In this document: positions 1 to 5,162 of the stretch, one piece after another | Layout: every line of letters starts with the position of its first letter | How positions within the stretch are numbered: position 1 is the stretch's first letter | Assembly: GCA_937897785.1 (NCBI GenBank) | Contig: CALCNB010000018.1 | Location: forward strand, 1-5,162 | Length of the DNA: 5,162 bases | Source of the DNA: an uncultured Cellvibrionales bacterium | GTDB lineage: Bacteria > Pseudomonadota > Gammaproteobacteria > Pseudomonadales > UBA7434 | Direction: 5' to 3' | Made by a program: the position numbers and the translations under genes | The notes under the pieces: model-generated | The model's database searches: none | Told to the model about the DNA's origin: nothing | Seen by the model: the letters and a program-made list of their open reading frames with translations, nothing else

Positions 1-1093
1 CCGTCAGCTTGCCACCAAAAATACTGATGACTTGAGGCGAGTAGCTATTATCGACATGCAATACTGTTTCTCTGGCTTGCTTGGCGAAACGGCGCACGCT
101 AGTCTTTTGTGGCTGTTTAGGCAGAACCCGTAAGCCTGACCATGCTTGAATAAATTGACCCTGATACGTCGGAAAATAATGAAATAAAACCTTCTTCAGG
201 TAGTGGATCTCGGACTCAGTTGGCTGACTGCTAGCGGGGTTGTCTTGATGCTGGACTTCTGTTGTGCCGATTAATGTGCCTCCCTGCCAAGGCATAATGA
301 AGACGGGTCGATGATCGTCTGGTGATTCTAAATAAAAGATTTCGTCTGATATGACTTGGTCATATTCAAGGTGAGTTCCTTGGACAAGATCAATGTTAGG
401 GCCGGGCTGAGCAAAGTCAATCTGCGCCTGAACGTTTTCAATCCAAGGCCCTGCGGCGTTAATAAGCAGTTGGCAGTCTATGTTGACGGCTTGTTGACTT
501 TGTCTGGCTTCCACATGAACGGTTTTGTTTGTCAGTTGGCTGGCCTTGATAAATGTTGTTTGTTCGAAAACTTGGCAGCCATATTGTTTCGCTGAATGAA
601 TCACTGCTTGGGTCAATGCAAGGTCATTGGTTTGGGCGTCCCAATACTGATAAACAGCGATCAAGTCATCTTTTTTTAAACCGGTTAAATTATTCTGCTC
701 GGTCTTTGATAAGCGTTTAAAGCGGGTGTTTTTTCTTAATCCGCCGAGTAAGCTGTAAATGCATAAAGCTAATATCAGTTGCCAACGTTTCAAGCGATTA
801 CGGCGATAAATAGGCAATAAAAATTGCCGGCTATGGATTAAATCGGGTGCAATTTTTTCGAGTGTTGCACGCTCTCGCAGTGATTTTCTCACCAAAGAGA
901 ATTGACCGGTTTCAATGTAACGCAGTCCACCATGAATCAGCTTACTTGAGCGACTAGATGTGCCATGGCCGATTTGACCTGATTCAATCAATATTGTTGA
1001 GTAACCACGGCTAGCCAGAGCTTGTGCGCAGCCAGCGCCATGAATACCGCCACCAATAATTAATACGTCGACTGCATAATTTTTTTCATCCAT
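1..1093 (-). CDS. glpD: Glycerol-3-phosphate dehydrogenase, FAD-dependent, GlpD type (partial; C-terminus beyond left edge)
   Basis: This is a membrane-associated flavoenzyme that oxidises sn-glycerol 3-phosphate to dihydroxyacetone phosphate and passes electrons to quinone. The frame is open for 364 codons from ATG 1093 to the left edge; E. coli GlpD has about 500 residues, so roughly the last quarter is missing. An N-terminal FAD-binding motif, IIGGGIHGAG, lies at residues 12-21. The GlpD signature SSKLIHGGLRYIE is at 49-61, INAAGPWIE at 211-219, IGTTEV at 275-280, SGLR at 319-322 and FGGKLT at 359-364. The last two contain Arg and Lys at positions that bind substrate in E. coli GlpD. A hydrophobic stretch at about 104-118 may help membrane contact. 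AGAGG on the minus strand (1102-1106), eight bases upstream, supports the start; a second ATG one base away (1087-1089) is out of frame. No glpK, glpF or glpR is visible nearby. The family call is firm; whether this is the main GlpD or a paralogue is open. Confidence 0.93.
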   Translation of the reverse strand, partial: MDEKNYAVDVLIIGGGIHGAGCAQALASRGYSTILIESGQIGHGTSSRSSKLIHGGLRYIETGQFSLVRKSLRERATLEKIAPDLIHSRQFLLPIYRRNRLKRWQLILALCIYSLLGGLRKNTRFKRLSKTEQNNLTGLKKDDLIAVYQYWDAQTNDLALTQAVIHSAKQYGCQVFEQTTFIKASQLTNKTVHVEARQSQQAVNIDCQLLINAAGPWIENVQAQIDFAQPGPNIDLVQGTHLEYDQVISDEIFYLESPDDHRPVFIMPWQGGTLIGTTEVQHQDNPASSQPTESEIHYLKKVLFHYFPTYQGQFIQAWSGLRVLPKQPQKTSVRRFAKQARETVLHVDNSYSPQVISIFGGKLT

Positions 1094-1322
1094 TAGCGAA
1101 GCCTCTGCTTGACGAGTTAGTATTATGCTTCAATGGTTTAATATCATAGCTATAATTGTAGACGGTTTGCTACTGCCTGCATGATGAATGAGGTTTTTGC
1201 CCAATGAGCGACCCTGATGCGGTATTTGAACGCTAAATAGGCTTGCTTGATCGGCTTGTAACAGGCATTATCCTGTCTCGTTTTTGATAATTAAGAATAG
1301 TAAAGTAACTAATGGTGGTGTT
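1094..1322. other. Divergent intergenic region between glpD and the small ORF
   Basis: This 229-base gap must hold the start signals of two divergently transcribed genes. A perfect TATAAT lies on the plus strand at 1151-1156, but only a poor -35 match (TTCAAT, 1129-1134) sits at a suitable distance. TATCCT at 1271-1276 with TTGATC 16 bases upstream is another weak plus-strand candidate. A 10-residue ORF (1204-1236) has GAGG about ten bases upstream, but nothing else supports its translation. No minus-strand promoter for glpD stands out. No tRNA, riboswitch or longer reading frame was recognised here. Confidence 0.5.
1261..1276. repeat. Short inverted repeat upstream of the small ORF
   Basis: ACAGG-N6-CCTGT is a perfect 5-base inverted repeat, centred about 54 bases before the ATG at 1323. 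It overlaps a weak candidate -10 element and could be an operator half-site pair or a small hairpin in a leader. It is short enough to arise by chance, and no known regulator site was recognised in it. Confidence 0.3.
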
Positions 1323-1532
1323 ATGAATCTAGAGTATTACCCAATTAGAGGGCGCGGGCCAGAAGGCGACAAGTTTCAATTAGCACGCATTACTGATGAG
1401 CAGGGCAATATGTATAAAGGCCAATATGATCAGGCTAAACATTTTGGTTCTGAGCAAGAGTTAAAAACCTATCTGTCTGAGATGTTAAATCTACCGGAGG
1501 CAGAACTGTCAGTTAAAAAAATGAGCTTATAA
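1323..1532 (+). CDS. Small uncharacterised protein, 69 residues
   Basis: I do not recognise the family. ATG 1323 is preferred over an in-frame TTG at 1284: GGTGGTG at 1314-1320 gives a weak ribosome-binding site just upstream of the ATG, and the 13 residues before it look like non-coding sequence. The product is soluble-looking, with no signal peptide or membrane segment and a mixture of acidic and basic residues. It has a Gly/Arg/Pro-rich start (PIRGRGPEGD, residues 7-16), a likely beta-rich middle (FQLARITDEQGNMYKGQY, about 18-35) and a probable amphipathic helix (SEQELKTYLSEMLNL, 43-57). A strong hairpin terminator begins right at the stop codon, which supports a real, single-gene transcript. 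It is convergent with sdhD, and nothing ties it functionally to the SDH genes. It is probably a lineage-restricted conserved hypothetical. Confidence 0.62.
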   Translation: MNLEYYPIRGRGPEGDKFQLARITDEQGNMYKGQYDQAKHFGSEQELKTYLSEMLNLPEAELSVKKMSL

Positions 1533-1562
1533 AAAAAGCCTGTGTTTGCAGGCCTTTTTTAT
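1531..1562. terminator. Bidirectional rho-independent terminator between the small ORF and sdhD
   Basis: GCCTG (1538-1542) and CAGGC (1549-1553) form a stem with a six-base loop. A-runs lie to the left (1531-1537) and a T-run to the right (1555-1560), so both strands read as a G/C stem followed by a U-tract, extended by A-U pairs past one bulged C. It overlaps the small gene's TAA stop and lies 11 bases beyond the sdhD stop, so it can end both convergent transcripts. Confidence 0.82.
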
Positions 1563-1572
1563 AATATTCTGG

Positions 1573-1890
1573 CTAAGAAAGTATTAAGTAACCGCCAAAA
1601 ACGATGTAGCTCAGACTAATAATAGCCGTTATAGATACCAGCAATTTTTGGTTGAGACCGAATTTTTCAGCATAATCTCCAGCGATTTGCCAGCCAGCCA
1701 AGATTGAGTTTAATCCTGCAAGGATTAATGTTACTGAAAAAAAGATGACGCTTGCTGTGTCTGCTTTCAAATCTTGTAAAACTTCAAAGTTAATGACCCC
1801 TGGGCTGGCTAAAAACACCAATAGCCAAAGACCAAAAATAACAATGATTAGATTACTGATTCGCTGGAAAATCCACTGATTTACACCCAT
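1573..1890 (-). CDS. sdhD: Succinate dehydrogenase membrane anchor subunit SdhD (haem-ligand His replaced by Asn)
   Basis: This is the small cytochrome b556-type anchor of complex II, which with SdhC holds SdhAB to the inner membrane and forms the quinone site. It has 105 residues and three hydrophobic segments (about 9-29, 44-70, 82-104). ATG 1890 gives a start that aligns with E. coli SdhD at its GV...R region (GVNQWIFQR, residues 2-10), overlaps the end of sdhC by ten bases, and has a weak GGGT upstream. A longer TTG start at 1944 would add 18 residues inside sdhC and lacks a ribosome-binding site. The motif GWQIAGDY at 66-73 keeps the Asp72-Tyr73 pair (E. coli Asp82-Tyr83, quinone site). 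Eleven residues before Asp72, where E. coli has haem ligand His71, this protein has Asn61 (codon AAC, 1708-1710); the whole subunit contains no histidine. The stop is TAG, next to the shared terminator. Confidence 0.93.
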   Translation of the reverse strand: MGVNQWIFQRISNLIIVIFGLWLLVFLASPGVINFEVLQDLKADTASVIFFSVTLILAGLNSILAGWQIAGDYAEKFGLNQKLLVSITAIISLSYIVFGGYLILS

Positions 1891-2267
1891 ACGTAAATAC
1901 CCGCTAAAATACTCAGTAAAATCCCTAGGCTGATAGCCAGCCAAGAAATAATTTTGCCACTAGAGAAGTCTTCACAATAACCCATGTCCTGAATTAAATG
2001 CTTCATAGTCCCCATGCAGTAATAACCAAAGGCGGTTAATAGGCCCCAGACAACAAATTGACCCATAAAATTTTCGGTTATAAATTGCGCGATTTGATCA
2101 AAGGCTTCTGGCGATTGGCTGGCATAGTAAACACCAGCAAGTAAGATGCCTAGTCCGACCCAAATAATGACAGCACTGATACGATGGGTGATTGATGCAA
2201 TGGCTGTGATTGGCCAGCTAAACTTCCCAAATTGAATGTCGACGGGGTTGGTTTTAGTGTTTGCCAT
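1881..2267 (-). CDS. sdhC: Succinate dehydrogenase cytochrome b556 subunit SdhC (haem-ligand His replaced by Tyr)
   Basis: This is the large anchor subunit of complex II, 128 residues, normal for the family. It has three transmembrane segments (about 19-48, 68-88, 104-127). The family motif WPITAIASITHR at 18-29 keeps the quinone-site Ser25 and Arg29 (E. coli Ser27, Arg31). WGLLTAFGYYCMGTMKH at 74-90 and DMGYCED at 94-100 align without gaps to E. coli WGILTALAYHVVVGIRH and DFGYLEE. The axial haem ligand His84 of E. coli falls on Tyr83 here (codon TAC, 2019-2021), followed by Cys84; the histidine equivalent to E. coli His91 is kept as His90. ATG 2267 has AAGG eight bases upstream. The gene follows gltA by 75 bases on the same strand and overlaps sdhD, so gltA-sdhC-sdhD is a likely operon. 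This differs from the usual order, where sdhC heads sdhCDAB and diverges from gltA. Confidence 0.96.
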   Translation of the reverse strand: MANTKTNPVDIQFGKFSWPITAIASITHRISAVIIWVGLGILLAGVYYASQSPEAFDQIAQFITENFMGQFVVWGLLTAFGYYCMGTMKHLIQDMGYCEDFSSGKIISWLAISLGILLSILAGIYVWV

Positions 2268-2318
2268 ATAGACTGCCTTTTTTTAACCAGGGATTTATGC
2301 TAATTGAATTTTAGTGAA

Positions 2319-2336
2319 GCGGATTAATCTATCCGC
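2319..2336 (-). repeat. Hairpin-forming inverted repeat in the gltA-sdhC gap
   Basis: GCGGAT-N6-ATCCGC is a perfect six-base stem just after the gltA stop codon. In the minus-strand transcript it is not followed by a U-tract, so it is unlikely to be a full intrinsic terminator. It could stabilise the 3' end of gltA mRNA or set the ratio of gltA to sdhCD. The function is inferred; only the repeat itself is visible. Confidence 0.5.
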
Positions 2337-2342
2337 AGTAAT

Positions 2343-3638
2343 TTAACGCTTGTCAATCGACTGATAATCTCGGCTAGGGTGGCCCGTATAAAGTTGTCTT
2401 GGCCGGCCTATTTTATAGGGGGCGCTGTGCATTTCGTGCCAATGGGCGATCCAGCCAACTGTTCTGCCAACGGCAAAAATAACGGTAAACATGCTGGTCG
2501 GAATACCGATAGCTTTTAAGATAATCCCCGAATAAAAATCAACGTTAGGGTAGAGTTTTTTCTGCACAAAATAATCGTCTTCTAATGCGATAGCCTCTAA
2601 TCGTTTAGCGATCTTTAGCAAGGGATCATTTTCTAACCCTAGCTCTTTCAATACTTCGTCAGCGGTTTCTTTCATAACTTTTGCGCGTGGATCGAAGTTC
2701 TTATAGACACGATGACCAAAGCCCATTAAGCGAAAAGGATCGTTCTTGTCTTTTGCTTTAGCAACAAATTCGTTGATCCGAGATTCGTCGCCAATTTCTT
2801 CTAGCATTTCTAGAACGGCTTCATTAGCGCCACCATGAGACGGCCCCCAAAGCGCAGCAATTCCTGCCGCAATACATGCAAATGGGTTGGCACCTGATGA
2901 ACCAGTTAGTCGCACGGCGGAAGTTGAAGCATTTTGTTCGTGGTCAGCATGCAATAAAAAGATTCTGTCCATCGCGCGAGCAAGCACTGGATTGACTTGA
3001 TAGTCCTCGCAGGGATTACCAAACATCATGAAAAGAAAGTTTTCAGCATAGCTAAGATCATTACGCGGATACATAAACGGCTGGCCGATACTGAACTTAT
3101 AACTCATAGCCGCCAGAGTTGGCATTTTTGCAATCAAGCGAAAAGCAGCGATTTCTCGGTGCTTTTCATCGCTGATATCAAGCGAATCATGGTAGAAAGC
3201 TGATAATGCACCGACGACACCGCATAGGATTGCCATGGGGTGTGCATCGCGTCGAAAGCCAGAGTAGAAGGTGCTGAGCTGTTCATGCACCATTGTATGG
3301 CGACTGATGGTGTATTCAAAATCTGCTTTTTGGGCTTTTGTCGGTAACTCACCGTAAATCAATAAGTAGCAGGTTTCTAAATGACTGGAGTGCTTAGCCA
3401 GTTGTTCGATAGGGTAGCCACGATGAAGCAAGACACCTTTGCCGCCATCGATGAAAGTGATTTGTGATTCACATGAGGCGGTTGACACAAAGCCGGGGTC
3501 AAAAGTAAAACGACCATTAGGTGTTAGTTGTGAGATATCGATCACGTCAGGACCAATGGTCCCTTGGTGGATGGGTAGCTCAAGAGTTGGGCCGCCTTCT
3601 ATGATAAGTGTCGCTTTTGAATCTGACTTGTCGGGCAT
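2343..3638 (-). CDS. gltA: Citrate synthase, type II (GltA)
   Basis: GltA condenses oxaloacetate with acetyl-CoA to give citrate, the entry step of the TCA cycle, in the cytoplasm. The 431-residue product matches the E. coli enzyme (427) almost from end to end. The catalytic triad is present: His268 in [11 protein letters not shown], His309 in [15 protein letters not shown], and Asp367 in YPNVDFYSG. Other hallmarks are FTFDPGF.STASCES (44-58), [11 protein letters not shown] (230-240), [15 protein letters not shown] (247-261) and the C-terminal RPRQLYTG (412-419). Cys210 in [10 protein letters not shown] matches E. coli Cys206, linked to NADH inhibition of hexameric type II enzymes, so NADH control is plausible. 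ATG 3638 is chosen because AGGA lies seven bases upstream and the protein then begins like E. coli GltA; a TTG at 3677 would add 13 unlike residues. It is the first gene of a probable gltA-sdhC-sdhD unit and diverges from sdhA. Confidence 0.99.
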   Translation of the reverse strand: MPDKSDSKATLIIEGGPTLELPIHQGTIGPDVIDISQLTPNGRFTFDPGFVSTASCESQITFIDGGKGVLLHRGYPIEQLAKHSSHLETCYLLIYGELPTKAQKADFEYTISRHTMVHEQLSTFYSGFRRDAHPMAILCGVVGALSAFYHDSLDISDEKHREIAAFRLIAKMPTLAAMSYKFSIGQPFMYPRNDLSYAENFLFMMFGNPCEDYQVNPVLARAMDRIFLLHADHEQNASTSAVRLTGSSGANPFACIAAGIAALWGPSHGGANEAVLEMLEEIGDESRINEFVAKAKDKNDPFRLMGFGHRVYKNFDPRAKVMKETADEVLKELGLENDPLLKIAKRLEAIALEDDYFVQKKLYPNVDFYSGIILKAIGIPTSMFTVIFAVGRTVGWIAHWHEMHSAPYKIGRPRQLYTGHPSRDYQSIDKR

Positions 3639-3645
3639 CGTTGAG

Positions 3646-3649
3646 TCCT
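3646..3649 (-). promoter_or_regulatory. Ribosome-binding site deciding the gltA start
   Basis: AGGA on the minus strand, with seven bases between it and ATG 3638, is the clearest Shine-Dalgarno match upstream of gltA. The alternative TTG at 3677 falls close to an inverted repeat in the leader and has no comparable site. Confidence 0.7.
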
Positions 3650-3675
3650 GTTCTTTGGATGAGATTCTTCGTGCC

Positions 3676-3697
3676 AATGCATTTAATTTTATGCATT
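3676..3697 (-). repeat. Inverted repeat in the gltA leader
   Basis: AATGCAT-N8-ATGCATT is a perfect seven-base inverted repeat, 38 bases before the gltA ATG and just downstream of the candidate promoter. Each arm contains the self-complementary ATGCAT, so it also reads as two direct copies 15 bases apart. It could be a dimeric repressor site or an RNA hairpin in the gltA 5' leader. No known regulator was matched. Confidence 0.5.
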
Positions 3698-3715
3698 AGA
3701 CGTCCATATTTTTTA

Positions 3716-3745
3716 ATTTTACCTTTTTTTGTAATAAATTGGCAG
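3716..3745 (-). promoter_or_regulatory. Candidate sigma-70 promoter for gltA-sdhCD
   Basis: On the minus strand CTGCCA (3740-3745; four of six to TTGACA) is followed after 18 bases by TAAAAT (3716-3721; five of six to TATAAT). Transcription would begin near 3709, giving a leader of about 70 bases. The surrounding DNA is very AT-rich, so chance matches are common and this is the best of several possibilities. Confidence 0.35.
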
Positions 3746-4064
3746 TCGTAGTTAGCCTTAGTTGGTTTTTTTGTCGGTTTGATTGGCTAGATGGTGTTTT
3801 AAGGATCGTTTAATAACAGGTAAAGCTAAGTGAAAAAACGACCGTTTGATATGACCCTTTGATCTTACAAGCGATAAATGCGTTATGTATTGCCGACATT
3901 ACCGCTCGATTTAAGCGGCTAACTATAGAGGGCTCGACTTTTTTGTCAATAAAGATGATTGAAATGTATCGGTTCTAGCCACGAGTTGATGCAACGGTTA
4001 TCGACTTTATATGTTATCGAAATTAACTATTCAGTGCATAAATAATGTATAAAGTGGACTTTTA
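3746..4064. other. Non-coding regulatory region between the divergent gltA and sdhA promoters
   Basis: No convincing reading frame was found: the frames I followed are broken by stops. Visible structure includes TTTGAT at 3778-3783, 3845-3850 and 3858-3863 (the last two 13 bases apart), a five-base hairpin CCGCT-N7-AGCGG (3902-3918), GCTCGA repeated at 3904 and 3932, and a tandem GTTATCGA pair (listed separately). No clear CRP (TGTGA-N6-TCACA) or FNR palindrome was seen. Its position between two TCA-cycle units suggests control by carbon source or oxygen, as in enterics, but that is inference. Confidence 0.5.
3997..4020 (+). repeat. Tandem 8-base repeat GTTATCGA upstream of the candidate sdhA promoter
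   Basis: Two exact copies of GTTATCGA (3997-4004 and 4013-4020) are spaced 16 bases start to start and end about 45 bases before the candidate -35. GTTA...TAAC also forms a short inverted repeat from 4013. Tandem elements in this position often bind an activator or response regulator. The GTTA cores are loosely like ArcA half-sites, but the 16-base spacing is not the usual near-11-base spacing, so the factor is unknown. Confidence 0.45.
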
Positions 4065-4093
4065 TTGTTTCCAAGTAACTAGATGTCTATAAT
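4065..4093 (+). promoter_or_regulatory. Candidate sigma-70 promoter for sdhA
   Basis: TTGTTT (4065-4070) is followed after exactly 17 bases by a perfect TATAAT (4088-4093). A transcript would begin near 4100 and carry a leader of about 300 bases before the sdhA ATG. The -35 matches only three of six bases, so activation by an upstream-bound factor is plausible. Confidence 0.45.
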
Positions 4094-4208
4094 CGCGCTG
4101 ATTTTTGAAGGATCTTTACGGTTTTTCACCATCATTTCTTCTTTAAGCTTTGCCGCATGGGCGAATGAAGAAAGTGCGCAGCTTCTAAATAAGAAGCGAT
4201 CTCAATAG
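4083..4208 (+). other. Doubtful 41-codon ORF with signal-peptide-like sequence; possible gene remnant
   Basis: ATG 4083 to TAG 4208 encodes 41 residues containing FFTIISSLSFAAWANEES (14-31), which looks like a signal-peptide core with an A-W-A cleavage site. The frame stays open beyond the TAG to a TGA at 4296-4298. Against a live gene, the ATG lies inside the candidate promoter, no ribosome-binding site precedes it, and the AAGGAT at 4108-4113 is not followed by ATG, GTG or TTG in this frame. It may be the remnant of a deleted exported-protein gene, or chance. Confidence 0.22.
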
Positions 4209-4406
4209 CTGGGAAGAGGCTTGTTATTGCTCGAAAATAACGGTTTTTTTATCGCGAGAATGAATCTCTTATTGCAAAATAAGCGTAAAATTCAATGACC
4301 CGATGCGTGAGTATTAATTTACCCCAGAAGCGATGCAGATTTTTCCAGATTTAATGAAAGAGATGCTACTCATCTGACAAATTGCAGTGATTGGAGTTAA
4401 GGCAGT
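4094..4406 (+). other. Long putative 5' leader of sdhA
   Basis: If the promoter at 4065-4093 is used, about 300 bases of leader precede sdhA. It contains a perfect six-base hairpin GCTTCT-N5-AGAAGC (4181-4197) without a U-tract, the doubtful ORF listed separately, and a T-run at 4243-4250 without a good stem. No sdhC- or sdhD-like coding remnant was found, although that is where those genes usually sit. No known riboswitch class was recognised. Confidence 0.4.
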
Positions 4407-5162
4407 ATGGCAAATATTAGAACGCTTACCTATGATGGTGTCATTGTAGGTGGCGGTGGTGCAGGCATGAGAGCTGCTCTTCAATTGGCACAGTCTGGCT
4501 ATAAAACAGCCGTTATTTCCAAGGTTTTTCCTACCCGTTCTCACACCGTTTCTGCCCAAGGTGGTATCACCTGTTCCATCGCTAGTGCCGATCCCGATGA
4601 TGATTGGCGTTGGCATATGTATGACACAGTCAAAGGGTCTGACTATATAAGTGATCAAGACGCTGTCGAATATATGTGCAGTGTGGGCCCTGAAGCCATC
4701 TTTGAGTTGGAGCATTTAGGCCTACCGTTCAGCCGGACAGACTCGGGGCGAATTTACCAGCGGCCATTTGGCGGTCAATCTAAGGATTTTGGTGCGGGTG
4801 GGCAGGCCGCGAGAACCTGTGCCGCAGCGGATAGAACCGGCCATGCCTTGCTACATACTTTGTACCAAGCCAATATTAAGAACAACACTGTATTTTTAAA
4901 CGAGTGGTACGCCACTGACTTGGTGAAAAATCAAGATGGCGTCGTGGTCGGTGTTATTGCGATTTGTATCGAGACCGGTGAGACCGTTTACGTGAAGTCA
5001 AAAGCTACCGTTTTTGCGACTGGCGGTGCTGGTCGTATTTATGCATCTACCACTAATGCACACATCAACACGGGCGATGGTGTCGGGATGGCGATTCGCG
5101 CGGATGTACCCATGCAGGATATGGAAATGTGGCAGTTCCACCCCACGGGTATTTATGGTGCT
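4407..5162 (+). CDS. sdhA: Succinate dehydrogenase flavoprotein subunit SdhA (partial; continues past right edge)
   Basis: This is the catalytic subunit of complex II, which oxidises succinate to fumarate using covalently bound FAD on the cytoplasmic face of the inner membrane. The window holds the first 252 codons of an expected 590 or so. GGGGAG at 15-20 is the FAD dinucleotide-binding loop. His46 in [10 protein letters not shown] is the covalent FAD attachment residue (E. coli His45). [46 protein letters not shown] and ATGGAGRIY follow in family order. WQFHPTG near the edge carries active-site His245 (E. coli His242); the later active-site His354, Arg286 and Arg399 equivalents lie outside. 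ATG 4407 has GGAG (4393-4396) and AAGG (4399-4402) upstream, and the protein begins close to the family N-terminus. It is transcribed away from gltA and is not preceded by sdhCD; sdhB is expected next. Confidence 0.99.
   Translation, partial: MANIRTLTYDGVIVGGGGAGMRAALQLAQSGYKTAVISKVFPTRSHTVSAQGGITCSIASADPDDDWRWHMYDTVKGSDYISDQDAVEYMCSVGPEAIFELEHLGLPFSRTDSGRIYQRPFGGQSKDFGAGGQAARTCAAADRTGHALLHTLYQANIKNNTVFLNEWYATDLVKNQDGVVVGVIAICIETGETVYVKSKATVFATGGAGRIYASTTNAHINTGDGVGMAIRADVPMQDMEMWQFHPTGIYGA

Noticed and set aside
356..595. 79-codon plus-strand frame
   Set aside because: Antisense to the glpD coding frame, which is open across the whole stretch with conserved GlpD motifs.
1261..1276. LexA/SOS box
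   Set aside because: The repeat is ACAGG-N6-CCTGT, the opposite orientation to the CTGT-N8-ACAG gammaproteobacterial LexA consensus.
1891..1944. Upstream TTG start extending SdhD by 18 residues
   Set aside because: No ribosome-binding site and full overlap with sdhC coding; ATG 1890 fits E. coli SdhD alignment and the short-overlap operon layout better.
2997..3352. Plus- and minus-strand frames of about 70 codons inside gltA
   Set aside because: Both lie wholly within gltA in other frames and show no family features.
3439..3699. 86-codon plus-strand frame over the 5' end of gltA
   Set aside because: Complement of a well-supported gltA coding region; composition is that of a shadow frame.
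3845..3863. FNR or CRP site from TTTGAT repeats
   Set aside because: The copies are direct, not inverted (no TTGAT-N4-ATCAA), and no TGTGA/TCACA pair is present.
4314..4715. 133-codon minus-strand open frame
   Set aside because: It is antisense to the start of sdhA, whose plus-strand translation matches the family closely; the minus-strand product has no recognisable motif and no plausible ribosome-binding site.
1..5162. CRISPR array, transposase, tRNA, phage or defence genes
   Set aside because: No regularly spaced repeats, transposase motifs, tRNA-like sequence or terminal inverted repeats with target duplications were seen; the content is core metabolism.

Overview
The window looks like chromosomal DNA from a gammaproteobacterium of moderate to low GC. 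The citrate synthase and the SdhA, SdhC and SdhD proteins align closely with the Escherichia coli type (type II GltA, SdhCDAB-type complex II), but the gene order differs from the enteric arrangement. Genus cannot be fixed from the sequence.

Layout: 1-1093 (minus) is the N-terminal 364 codons of a GlpD-type FAD-dependent glycerol-3-phosphate dehydrogenase, running off the left edge. 1094-1322 is a divergent intergenic region leading to a 69-residue unrecognised small protein (1323-1532, plus). A hairpin with U-tracts in both directions (about 1531-1562) ends that gene and also faces the convergent sdhD. On the minus strand, read right to left, come gltA (3638-2343), sdhC (2267-1881) and sdhD (1890-1573), with no clear terminator between them, so they are probably one gltA-sdhC-sdhD transcription unit. 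A 768-base non-coding region (3639-4406) separates gltA from sdhA, which starts at 4407 on the plus strand and runs off the right edge.

The genes cooperate in the TCA cycle. GltA makes citrate. SdhA, with an SdhB expected just outside the window, oxidises succinate, and SdhC and SdhD anchor that complex in the inner membrane and pass electrons to quinone. GlpD likewise feeds electrons to the quinone pool.

Two things stand out. First, the usual contiguous sdhCDAB operon is split: the membrane-anchor genes sit downstream of gltA on one strand, while the catalytic subunit is transcribed divergently from the far side of gltA. Second, both positions that carry the axial haem b ligands in E. coli complex II are substituted (SdhC His84 to Tyr83; SdhD His71 to Asn61), while the quinone-site residues are kept. 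This predicts a haem-free, or differently ligated, succinate dehydrogenase. The long gltA-sdhA gap holds candidate divergent promoters, an 8-base tandem repeat, inverted repeats and a long sdhA leader.
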